Positions 45,713-55,937 of a stretch of DNA of 64,000 nucleotides are shown piece after piece; within the stretch, counting starts at the first letter, position 1; every line of letters begins with the position of its first letter. The stretch comes from Cinchona pubescens (lineage: Eukaryota; Streptophyta; Magnoliopsida; Gentianales; Rubiaceae), in contig JANKKI010000475.1 in the NCBI GenBank assembly GCA_025175665.1, positions 124,001 through 188,000 of the forward strand. Reading direction: 5' to 3'. The notes beneath the pieces were generated by a model. That model was given only the letters and a program-made list of their open reading frames with translations. It was not told where the DNA came from and did not search any database. A program made the position numbers and the translations under genes.

Positions 45713-47207
45713 ATAGCCCTTGAGTCTTATAGCCCTTGCCGATTTAATGTGTTTCCCAAAAATTAATCTAATTCTTCTTGTAAAAATGTATTAGTGGTGA
45801 GTTCAAGTCGTCCCACAGAGAATGGGATTAGATTTGTGCTCAAAATACAAGGAGGGGGGTTTTGAAAACTTGTAAATTAAAAACTAGCTCAAGCAATTAA
45901 AATTTAAGAAAATTCAATTAAAGAAGAATCTTCGTTCCGGTCATATCCACAAATGGAAATCCTATCAATTGATTATCAACACCAAAATATAATTCAATTC
46001 TGATACCAAGCACTAATTGAAGAATTAACCCAAACTCCAATTCAAAGTTGATTCTTACTTCTTCCTAAGGTTGGTTAATTTTCAACACGCGATCTAATTA
46101 ACCCTAACTATTAAATTAAGCCAGACATGAACCAAAGATTAATTAATCAAGAAGCATCAAAATCAAAAAGAACAATTAGGCTAATTAAACATAAACACAC
46201 CCGGTTATGTCAATTAGTTGATTATTCTCCTAAACTCAATAATGCTAATCGAGCAATCATCAAACTTAGTTGCTTCACTGATTGAATCAAACACATGCAG
46301 TTAATACAACCTAACTATAGATCAATTCCAATAAGTCACTATTCTGTAACAATAGCAAATTAAAAAGGGCAATCATAAAATTAATGCAGAAAAATAATCA
46401 ATACTTGATATAAAAAGAATAAAATTTAAGTACGTAAGTCTCTCAATTTAGTAGGATCAACCATGATTTCAATTCCCTTAACCAAGAAAAAGGTTCTAGG
46501 CACTAAGTATCATGGGAGAACACATAATAATGATTGCCGAAAAACTAATGACAAAACTAAGAATAAAAGTCATCTTCCTCGTGTCGTAACTTATAAGGGG
46601 TATTTATAATGAATACTATGGTTACAATTCCTGTCCTAGGATAAGAACGTGAAGACATCGGTTGAAAAAGAGTCCAACTATACGAAGAAATCCGCTGAAA
46701 ATAAAAAATAAAAAATCATGTAACCCTTATGAGCTTGTGTGACGTACGTAGAATATACAGTGTGCATTTTTGTGCGATCAACTTCTGTAATTGAGCTCTC
46801 TGGAAATAGTGCATTTGCAGTGCTTAACCCTAGCACTTGTGTGCTAAATCTCCATACTATATTTCACGTTTGGCTTCAATTTTGACCATGATGCTCTTGC
46901 AATTTGATAACGTGTAAAACATCGAAGTTGTAACTCTCTTTCTTGGATTTCCAACGCATTTTAAATCAAGCCATTCAGAGCTTGGATGTCTCTTTACACT
47001 TAAAATATGAAACAGCATCAAAACAACTCCATGCTCGTGCACATTTCGCCCTCAGAATTTTCTTCCATCCTTTTCAGTTCTTTTCAATTTAACCTTGCAA
47101 AAGCTAACAATAACCAAATTAAGTTCAAGAATAACTTAAATCTTGCTTACAACACACAAAAACATGGTAAATGACACATAAAATGTAGAGCAATTAAGAA
47201 CTTATCA
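45713..47207 (-). repeat. LTR of the nested Athila-like fragment
   Basis: Read on the minus strand it starts TGATAAGTTCTTAATTGCTC at 47207 and is collinear with the solo LTR at 5784-7350, including TATAAATA (46608-46601) and a shared CTTTGTGGGA/CTCTGTGGGA block near the end. The two copies are diverged. Confidence 0.8.
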
Positions 47208-49800
47208 ATATTTCTTTTTTCACAGTGGCAAATTGGGATCTTTCGTCTTCTAGTTGCTTGATTACTTTTTGTTTTTACTTGCAGCCATGCCCAACTCATT
47301 AATTCTCATATAAGTAGCAACTATGTTGACAAAAGAGTCAACAATTGATTTGAGAATGCTAGGATCACCATCAAGTTTCTCGATGCTCTGATAAACCGAA
47401 GTAGCTTCTTAAGCAGATTTTGAACCCGATCAAGGGGTGCAAATTTGAGATTTTTAAGAAGATTTTCCCCATTGATTAAATGGCATATTGTATGATACTT
47501 GATGACATTCTCCCAAGCCTATATATGGAAACTTCTGTTGCAGGAATTTGCTTGGATATAGGCTTTCCAACTTCTACATGACACCGAGAAAGAAGTAGAG
47601 GGAGATCCTTGCCTTTCCCCTTTATAATTTTAGGAGGAATTTATTTGATAAATGATTAATCTCACTCATCACTACAAGCAAAGTCTTCAGCTTCAATAGT
47701 CTTGTTGTCATGAAAAACTACCTCATTCTCTCCTAACTTTAAAAAAAAAATTAAAAGTGTTAAAGAAAGGTTAACAAAATCGAGAGTGATTTTTTTTTTA
47801 AAATTAATGTGTTACTTGTTCTTTAATGCATTCTATAGATTTTGGACAGTCAAGAATATCAATCAAAGTGTCATCTTCCAATTGTTGAATCGATTTTTGA
47901 AGTACTAACAATCTATTCTTCTTAGAGTGATTTTCTTCAAAGTTCACATTTATTGCTGTCTCAACTAGATCTTTGCCCTGACCTCTCTTTAAAGGAGTCT
48001 GGGAATAGAATTCACATGTTCAATACTTTAGAAATCACCATTTGGTTTTGTGGTATCACAAGCAGTGTCATTTTCAGAATTGGAGTCAACTTCATTACAA
48101 TCATGCCCCTTGGATGAGATAACATTTACTTTCTTCTTTCTAGGCATTGCTTCAGTACCCTGAATCAAAACAATTCAAATCCATTTTTTAGATAGCCTCC
48201 ATGAACTCGTAACCACCATTCTTTATAAGTTTTGATGCTAAGGACTTTAAGTTCAGCGGGTATGCAGGAAGAAAAAATTGCCATTTGAATGTTTATTAAT
48301 AGACATATTTGCCAAAGTTGTAGACTTTATGTGCAGGAGCCGAATGAATTACCTTTTTAATGTCTCCAAGTATGCACTAGCAATATCCGACATGCCTTTT
48401 AAATCGGCAAGGGCTATAAGACTCAACACATATGAGTCCTATGAGAGCATGAGCAAGTAGCAAGAAAGTATACTGATGAAATATTGAAGTGGCTCAATCT
48501 CCAAAGACCTATTGTCTACAACTTGTAAAGGGCAAGTTTGCAATACATTGCTGTGTGCCACTTTGCTTTCTTATTGATAACCAATTCATGAGCAGTATGA
48601 TTTGAAAACTATTTGGCTCCACTTACGCCTGAGAAACTAGCTATCGTGGGTCCTAATTTCTGTTGCTTCAAAATGATCGGTATTGAAATATACTGCTACC
48701 ATCCAACCACATAATGGATTAGAAAATATGAATACTTTGGTATACTTGGTTTTGGGGATCGAGTAATTCTTGCCAAACCAAGATAAATACTAGATAATAC
48801 AGGTACTGCAAGGCTATATTGAGTAACTCTTGCCATCCTCTTGCCATCCAAGTAGTAGCTTTAAAAGTTGTTGGGCGAATCAAATTAACATCATCATTTA
48901 GTAAAGCAAAGGCACAAAGCCAATGAGAAAGAAAGGCATCTAGATAAGTCTCTTCCCACAAAGATGTGTCAAGACCAAGATCAACAAAGGCTTCCTCTTT
49001 TACAGGTTTTCTTGCGCGTGGTACTTCATAGTGACCACTAGGATTATGTGTAGAATAAGGCCACCCAAGAGACTTGCACAATGATGGTTTTTTTAAACTC
49101 ATTATTGATTGCTCTTCTATACCAAAACTTAACCCATTGTGCAATGGAAAATTTTTCTTGATTTCCATATTTTGTTCGTGAGAAGAGACAGCTTAAATAA
49201 ATACTCACAACAAGGAGAAATAAATCTTCTATTCTTCTTATTTATGCCCAGTAAGTGAGAGTATGAAAGAATTATTTCTTCATACATGACTACTATTATA
49301 GAAAGGCTACCAAGTATATGCAAATCCCACAATGAAATAGAAATTTCTCCTTCAGAAATATGGAACGTATTGGTAAAATGACACCAAGTTTCACAAAAGG
49401 CTCCCATAACTGGTTTGTCATAATCGTATATATATAGCGATGCATAAATTGCATTAAATATACTAGCCTTAACTAAGGTGTCTTCATTACGACCAAGGAT
49501 TTCCATAGCCTAGTCCTAATATCCATGGACTGGTGAAAACTTTCCACCAAAATTTAATTTAGAGCCCCAATGTACTATGCCAGATGAGATTTCATGGGCT
49601 AAGGTGGTATATGAATCTGTGGAGGTTGAGTCTAAATGAAGTGGGGATAATAGTCGATGAGGATTAAGTATATCATTTTGTTTTGCACAATTAAGCTTCA
49701 TAGTCCATTCTTTTACATAGTAAAGGTTTGCCAACGCACCCCACGTATGAGAAAAGGCCCCATATAAAGAGGTATTTTCGGGAAGCATAGTCCTATCCAA
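47208..49800 (-). pseudogene. Antisense plant-mobile-domain (PMD) ORF in the Tat element
   Basis: Minus-strand frames follow one another from 49800. 49800-49516 begins MDRTMLPENTSLYGAFSHTW. 49506-49129 has FCETWCHFTNTFHISEGEIS then ISLWDLHILGS, the most typical PMD run. 49168-48719 has KSLGWPYSTHNPSGHYEVPR and further on TWMARGWQELL. A basic PRKKKVNV stretch, possibly a nuclear-localisation signal, follows near 48145, then an acidic Ser/Asn-rich part ending in a stop near 48028. More helical coding traces continue to 47208 (LEDERSQFATVKKEI). PMD is found in plant nuclear proteins and in transposable elements. Its role within retrotransposons is unknown to me. Several frameshifts are present. 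It runs antisense to gag-pol. Confidence 0.78.
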
Positions 49801-49823
49801 CTTAATAGCTCATTCTCACTATT

Positions 49824-49854
49824 CCTGTATCTTATACACATCTAGATTGTATAA
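49824..49854. other. Degenerate Tn5 mosaic-end pair
   Basis: CTGTATCTTATACACATCT is joined to AGATTGTATAAG. It lies just upstream of the PMD ORF start, so the true N-terminus may be cut. Confidence 0.88.
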
Positions 49855-49865
49855 GCTCTCCGATT

Positions 49866-50860
49866 AACATCCTATCAAAAAAAAAAAAATTATGATCTTC
49901 TATTTTAAGGTTGATAAAAAAAAAAGAAAAAGAAATTGATCTTCTTTTTTAAAATTGATCAAACAAATATGATATTACTTTTTAAGGTTGATCAAAAAAA
50001 ATTATGATATTTCTTTTTATGGTTATCATAAAAAATTATGATATTCCTTTTTAAGGTTGATCATAAAAAAAATGATCTTCCTTTTTAAGGTCGATCAAAT
50101 AAAAAAAAAAAAAAAAAAAAGTATGAGGCTCCTTTTAAGTTCTACTTCTTTCTCGATGTCATTTTTAAGTTTGAAAGCTTAAAAATAAAAAATTATGATT
50201 CTTATTTTTTTTTAGACAAAAAATTAATTATGATCTTCCCTTTTGAGGTTGATCAAAAAAATTATGACCCATTTTAAGGTTGATCAAACAGAAAAATTAT
50301 GATCTTCCTTTATAAAGTTGATAAAGAAAAATGATCTTCTTTTTTAAGGTTGATCAAAATAAAAAACATTATCTTCCTTTTTAAGGTTTATCCAAAAAAA
50401 TTATGATCTTCCTCTTTAACGTTGATCCAAAAAAATTATATCTTCCTTTTTAAGGTTGATCCAAAAAAAAAAAAAAAAAAAAAAATCTTCCTTTGTAAGG
50501 TTGATTTAAAAAAAAAAATCATAATTAACCTTTTAAGGTCTATTAGGTTTAAAAAAAAAAAAAAGATATTCCATTTTAAGGTTGATCAAAAAAAATTTCT
50601 AATTTCACCTTTTAAGGTCATGGAAAAAAAATAAAAAAGAAAAGAGATCTACCTTTCAGAGTTGATCTCAAAATTTTTCTAATTAAACTTTTATGGTTGA
50701 TTAATTTGAAAAAACTCCAAAATTCCTAATTAACCTTTTAAAGTCAATAAGGTTGGAAAAAAAGAAAGATTTCCTTTTCTAAGGTTGATCCCAAAAAAAT
50801 TCCTAATTCACCTTTTAAGATCAATTAAGTTTTAAAAAAAAAAAAAAAAAAAAAAATGAG
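49866..50860 (+). repeat. A-rich minisatellite of 30-45-bp units
   Basis: More than twenty degenerate units resemble TTATGATCTTCCTTTTTAAG followed by GTTGATCAAAAAAA. Poly-A runs of variable length separate them, up to about 24 A at 50100-50120, 50463-50485 and 50834-50856. It lies between the antisense ORF and the 3' LTR. Confidence 0.92.
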
Positions 50861-51559
50861 ATTCCTCAGAGCATGCATGTCAAAGAATCCCTTTACAAGT
50901 TGTAGAAAGAAAAAAAAGATCCACATGCAGTAAAAATCCCTGCTGAACAAAATAAAACTGTTGGCAGAAGTCATGCATTCAAGCAAGTCGTGCATAGTTG
51001 TACTTTGAATGTGCATAAGTTGAAGCAAATAAAGTGTTGATTTATATGCTGCTTGATGAAAAGTTAAAGGATCATGCATCAAATTAAAAAAAAGAAAAAA
51101 AAACATGCAATTTAATTAATTTGCAATTTATAACATCCATGGGGATTCACGAATTTGGGTTCATACATGGCAAACAGGAAGCCAAAAAATCATGGACATA
51201 AGAATTAAAAAATAAGGGATAAAATAAATAAAAAATTAAAAAAAAAATCGTCCCTAACCTAGAATAAATTTGCAGTAGTAAGGTCTATTACAAAAAAAAT
51301 AAAAAAATAAAAAAAAAAGTAGTAAGCTTTGGCAACTGAAAAAAAAATATGGTCAATTTGTATTGTAAGGGCCTATATTTATAAGGTTTTTACGAGAAAC
51401 TCAAATTCTTTTAGTATTCTACTTTATCATTGTATGTATTCCATGTTTAGTAGGATTTTTCAATCTTCAACTCTAATCCAAAAACGGATTAGTATTTTGG
51501 ACATTCGATTGGCGAAATACTTGAAGTCCCACCTCTTTGTGTTTACAACTAACTAAGAG
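50861..51559 (+). other. 3' non-coding region of the Tat element
   Basis: AT-rich, with A-runs near 51080-51110 and 51240-51340. No assignable coding. Confidence 0.5.
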
Positions 51560-51575
51560 TCGAAGTGGGGGCATT
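51560..51575 (+). other. Polypurine tract of the Tat element
   Basis: TCGAAGTGGGGGCATT lies immediately before the 3' LTR start TGTAAAAATT. The purine core is GAAGTGGGGG. Confidence 0.82.
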
Positions 51576-52394
51576 TGTAAAAATTAAAATTTTGCTAGTA
51601 AAAATATAAATTTTAATTGGTATAATAGCCTACAAAAATTGGCTATTTTATTAATTATAATTTATATTTATATTGCTACTAAATAATTATTAGCTAATTT
51701 TAATAATTATTAATTGACTAAATTAATAGTCATAAATAATTGTATTACAAATAAATGTCATGGATTTGATTTTTGACTACCACACTCAACTCTTGTTGTC
51801 ATCTTTCATACATGTCAAAATTCCCATTAACTAAAATGAATTACATTTCATGTACATTTATAAATACAAATCTCATGGATAATTAAATAATTATCCTATA
51901 ACTGAGATAAGTATAGTGTCCTGATAATTAAATCACACACCCAATAATTATTGTCATCCTTAACACGTGGCGAATTCTTATCGATGAAAATGAATTTGAA
52001 CTCATTCAAAAAGACCTAGGATTCAAGCAAAAGCTACAGAGATACTACAAAAATCTTTCTAAGCATCCTCCTAAAAACACATTAAATTGTGTTTTTCATT
52101 TTTTTAAAAGATCAAAAATCTTTTAATTGAAAAACAAACTTTCAAGTTGAAATAAATTATTTTTCAACCTTCAAACCAACAGGAGGATTGAAAATTTATG
52201 TTAATCCAAAATAAAAAATCTTTAGCCCACGAATTAAATTCTTTAAGGAAATATAATTAGAGGATAATTTTCTTTTCTGCCAAGAAACTATACAGATATT
52301 GTAATTAATTTTCTGATTTATCAATAAAATTCAATTTATTCCTCTGATTCTTCGTTGTCATTAAATTAACTCAGAATTTGTGTTTGCAATTGCA
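51576..52394 (+). repeat. 3' LTR of the Tat element
   Basis: It is collinear with 34639-35496, starting TGTAAAAATTAAAATTTTGC and ending near ...TTTGCAATTGCA. The exact end is uncertain by about ten bases. Confidence 0.87.
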
Positions 52395-54035
52395 TCTATT
52401 CAAGTATGATATAGTTTTGATAATATGGAATTATGAACTATTTTATTTCTTGTTGGGTTTTGTATAGTTTTTTTTTTTTTTTAATTTTTGTATTAAGGAT
52501 TTCAATCCAATATAATAGGCCCAATTGGTGAATGTGATTAATAGAATTCAAGAGCTTTTACCAAATTCAAATTTGGTTAACTGAATTTTATTTAAATTTA
52601 ATTCAAAATTAAAATTGATTAATAATTTTAAGACTCATTTTCAAATTTTGATTGATTTATTTAACCAATTGGTTAACCAATTCTTATCACTATTGTGTTG
52701 CTTGTAATGCAATACATATTTAATTTTAAAGTTAAATCATTTAGATACCTATGTGAAATATTAGATCTTGTAATTGATCAATTACTAAAAGTAATATAAT
52801 TGCTTGGGAAATAAATAAAATGAAAAACAAGAGAGAAAAGGATAAACATCTAGAAGAGTAAAAAATAAAAAACAATATAAACTAAAGTGATAGTGGCAGT
52901 TTTGTTCCTAAGATATGAACGAAAAGGATTTAAGCTCATGTCAAAAAAGTTAGATGTGAAAGTCACATTGGGCAATTTTTTTAATTTTTTTTTTTTTGGG
53001 CATTTAACCCAAAAGTAAACAAGTTAAAAATGCTTTGTTTGATTGATTTCATGCTTTTGATATCCTGTCTTCAAGCATTTCTTTACTGATTAAAAAAGAA
53101 ATAAAAAAGAAAAAAGCAAATGATCATTTTGTTATTGAAAAAGATTTAACTGGTACTGGAAGACCAATGATTTGCAAATATAAGAATGCTAGAAATGGTA
53201 ATTATGAAGATGATGGTGGTGAGATTTTCAAGCTAAGTGCGATTTCTGTGGATGAGCACTTAGAAAATACAGTGTTGTAAAACTTGGTGTCTAAATGAGG
53301 CCCACTTCTTCATTTTTCTTATATTAACATATATCACATTATATTTGATTCAAGGGAGGAATAAAATTAATAAATAAAACTACAAATCAAATTCATGTAA
53401 AAAATTTTAAAACTTTCTGCTTTAAGAGGATAGCGGGCCATAGTGATTTTGACAAGTGGAAGAGGGGTGGGGGTAAATTTTTTAGCTTAATTAGACATTA
53501 TTCCTCCCTTGAGATTCATGATTGCATCTATCTCTGTTTTACTTTTAAAAAAAAATAAAATTACACTTACCTCCATTATTTTAAGTTTTGGAACACATCT
53601 TAGAATTTAAACATTAAAACTTGATTTCAAATATAAAGTGCTATTTTCTTTTCTATATTGCCTTGTTACGGCCAATAGCAATTCGAAATGAATTACGTAT
53701 ATGCATAAAAGGAATGGAAGTCGAAATAGTTTATAAATTATAGAGACAAAGTGAAATACTTTCTCTTTTTATGTAATATAAACAGTCAAATACAAATAAA
53801 AAAAATACCTAACAAAATAAGAAAACTATTCAAACAACATATAGTTTTTTTAAGTAATATAGAGATTATGATAAACATTATTATAATTAAGAAATAGAAT
53901 TATTACATGAGCCAAAGAAAATTAAAAATAATATTCTTTGTGTACAAATAAAGTCTTAAAATAGGGGAGTGTGTAAAACTCTTTTTTTTTTCTTTTTTCT
54001 GATGTAGCAAAATTTATTGCTTCCATACAAAGGAG
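52395..54035. other. Intergenic stretch
   Basis: AT-rich, with T-runs near 52465 and 52985. Apart from the exon-like frame at 53111-53279, I see no gene. Confidence 0.4.
53111..53279 (+). CDS. Unrecognised exon-like open frame
   Basis: The plus strand reads KANDHFVIEKDLTGTGRPMI, then CKYKNARNGNYEDDGG, EIFKLSAISVDEHLENTVL and a TAA. There is no ATG upstream in frame before a poly-A/AG-rich stretch that could hold a splice acceptor. Codon use looks protein-like and composition is less AT-rich than the flanks. I do not recognise the family. It could be the last exon of an unseen gene or a captured fragment. Confidence 0.3.
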
Positions 54036-55020
54036 TGGAGGTTGACATGGCAGTGGGTCATTCTGGGTTATGGTTAGGCCTCCAAACGTGTTGGGATGTG
54101 TCAAGTTCACCTCATAGACTAGGCATGCCATGCCAGGCCAGGCCAGGAATTGAAAATACCTAATACATGACTGGCCCCCGTGCTAGGCTCATGACCTGCT
54201 TGCTTGGGCTAGCCCTCGGTCTCATCCCTAGATTGGCCCGTGGCTTGGACTCCGGGGCGGCTCCCTAGTTGGCCTACTTTTAAAGTTAAATGAAATTACA
54301 CCAAGTTAAAACTTATTTTTATTACAAATAAGTACTATTTCATTTCAAACTTCGTATTACAAGTTAACATTTACACAAGTTATATTTATAATTTGAAATC
54401 ATTACTTATTAGTATTTTTCATTTTGCATAACTTAAGGGAAAGAAGTTATTACTAATTATTTCAAAATTATTTTTTATGTAACTCAAATTTAGCATTTAT
54501 TTTTAAATTGTTTACTTATTTTCATAAATAATTATAATTGTAACTTATTGTTTATTAATCATATAAGAAAAGTATATTATTAGAATAAAACGACCTTGAG
54601 CCAAACCCCCACCATCTCAAGGTAGTATGTGTATAAGAGACAGTGAAAAAGTAAAGGAGGAGGACATAGAAACTCACTCCAAATGTTACAAGTTATAAGA
54701 CTAATATATGAAATAAAAAACATAAATAAACTAATAACTAGATATATAAGAAGGGGAACATAGAACCTTAACTCCAAACAATTACTAAGGAAATGTAAAA
54801 TCCTATCTTTACATCATTTGGTGAACTACTACTACTTCCATTGTTGTTAAAGTCTTGCATCAATCCTTATTTTCATTTTTTAGTGTCGAGCTAATCCTTT
54901 AAGAACACCAACATCTCCAAAGTAAGAGTCTTGGTTCTTCTAGATGCATCTAAGAATTGTCCTAGATGAAAGAAAACTGCTTACAAGCAACACATTTGCA
55001 GAGTACTTAGATTACAATCG
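54036..55020 (+). mobile_element. Partial hAT element, third family copy
   Basis: Its left end (TGGAGGTTGACATGGCAGTG followed by GGTC) resembles the terminal region at 32522. The interior from about 54590 to 54960 is collinear with 15400-15780 (CACCTTGAGATGG inverted nearby, AAGGAGG, GGTGAACTACTACTAC, TCTTGCATCA). GC-rich GGCC motifs lie at 54130-54270. The right part stops at an adapter fragment (55025-55038), so no second end is present. Confidence 0.75.
54624..54643. other. Tn5 mosaic end
   Basis: AGTATGTGTATAAGAGACAG. The matching hAT copy near 15460 has no such sequence. Confidence 0.93.
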
Positions 55021-55024
55021 AGAG

Positions 55025-55038
55025 CTGTCTCTTATACA
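55025..55038. other. Partial Tn5 mosaic end, complement
   Basis: CTGTCTCTTATACA marks the point where similarity to the hAT family ends. Confidence 0.8.
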
Positions 55039-55699
55039 ATAGAATAATCACATCTTCAATCTCGCCATCGAACAAGAATATCAAAACTTGGTAGGCCTTT
55101 ATCTAATAGAGGCCTAAAATACCATGCAATTTTTGTTGAACATATTCAAATTATGTTCCAATAAATTAAGTTGAGATAAGAGAATTTATTGATATTATGA
55201 CCAATTATCAGTGAATGATTCGAATTATTGTGTGAAGGAATAAAATCATTGTCCTTGAAAGTGATTTCAACCTCCACGGGATTGTAATCTACATTGGGTG
55301 CAAATGGGTCACAGAGCAGTCACCCTCCAAGATGCAACGGTAGTCTCAGTTGCATGCACTCGCAAGTAAGGCTTTGAGCTACTACAGAACTACTCAATAC
55401 CAAGAATATGAGAAGGAGCAGAAGTTGATAAAGGAGTTCGATGTCTTGAAAAGGAACTCAAGGCCTCTATTGATAGTGATGAATCCACCCAAAATTTATA
55501 AGTCACAACACTATCTTGAGAGAAAAGATAGGTGCCTTGAGAAAAAAGTTAGGAAATTCATCTGTCTAGGGAAAAAAGTTAGGAACGATACGTAAGTAAA
55601 GTTCTACACAAAATAGGTGATCAGTATAGACAAAAAATATAGGAAAGAAAAATGTGAAAGAAGTAAAACTCTAATAATTCACATGTATTCACCACATCC
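55039..55699. other. Unassigned stretch with a Lys-rich short frame
   Basis: A frame at 55350-55595 is rich in Lys and Glu but has no recognisable motif, and another frame of the same stretch reads equally well. I assign no gene. Confidence 0.35.
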
Positions 55700-55937
55700 C
55701 GCCATGCCAGGCAAGACGGGCTCGTGTGTGCTTGAGAAAAATTCCCATACCATCAACCATGCATAGCCTAGGCTTCTAACTAGTGTTACACATAGGCAAA
55801 ACACTAAACACATATATGTTGAGGAAATCCATTAGTACTTTCCAATGTGAGACAAAGACTATCACAAAAGAAGAGAACAGAAAATGGAAGGAAATTCAAA
55901 TTTATTGAAATTGCATTTTGGAGGCAAAAATCTAACA
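55700..55937 (-). repeat. LTR-like end with polypurine tract
   Basis: On the minus strand TGTTAGATTTTTGCCTCC (55937 downward) follows CATGTGGGGGAT (55949-55938). A purine tract directly before a TG start is the signature of a 3' LTR. The other end of the LTR and its partner were not found. Confidence 0.6.

Larger units (their letters stand above)
44450..47207 (-). mobile_element. Nested Athila-like fragment: LTR plus gag and pol-end remnants
   Basis: An LTR at 47207-45713 (minus strand) is followed directly by gag C-terminal and pol-end traces down to about 44575. It interrupts the antisense plant-mobile-domain ORF. ATATT flanks the right side (47208-47212), but no matching duplication was found on the left, where the boundary near 44450 is approximate. 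The LTR/internal junction is obscured by a mosaic end (45694-45712). Most of gag and all of RT and integrase are missing. Confidence 0.65.
34639..52394 (+). mobile_element. Tat-lineage Ty3/gypsy retrotransposon with nested insertions (about 17.7 kb)
   Basis: Direct LTRs lie at 34639-35496 and 51576-52394. Between them, on the plus strand, are gag, protease, RT, RNase H, a second RNase H and integrase in order, all frameshifted. The second RNase H downstream of the first is the hallmark of the Tat lineage. After pol come three 109-bp tandem repeats, an antisense plant-mobile-domain ORF, an A-rich minisatellite and a polypurine tract directly before the 3' LTR. A minus-strand Athila-like fragment (about 44450-47207) is nested inside. 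The two LTRs have visibly diverged and no clean target duplication was found (AACAT on the left), so the insertion is old. Confidence 0.88.

Noticed and set aside
50422..50634. Lys/Phe-rich 70-residue open frame
   Set aside because: It is a by-product of the A-rich minisatellite.
49866..50860. CRISPR-like array
   Set aside because: The units are contiguous, degenerate and A-rich without unique spacers, in a plant retrotransposon. It is a minisatellite.
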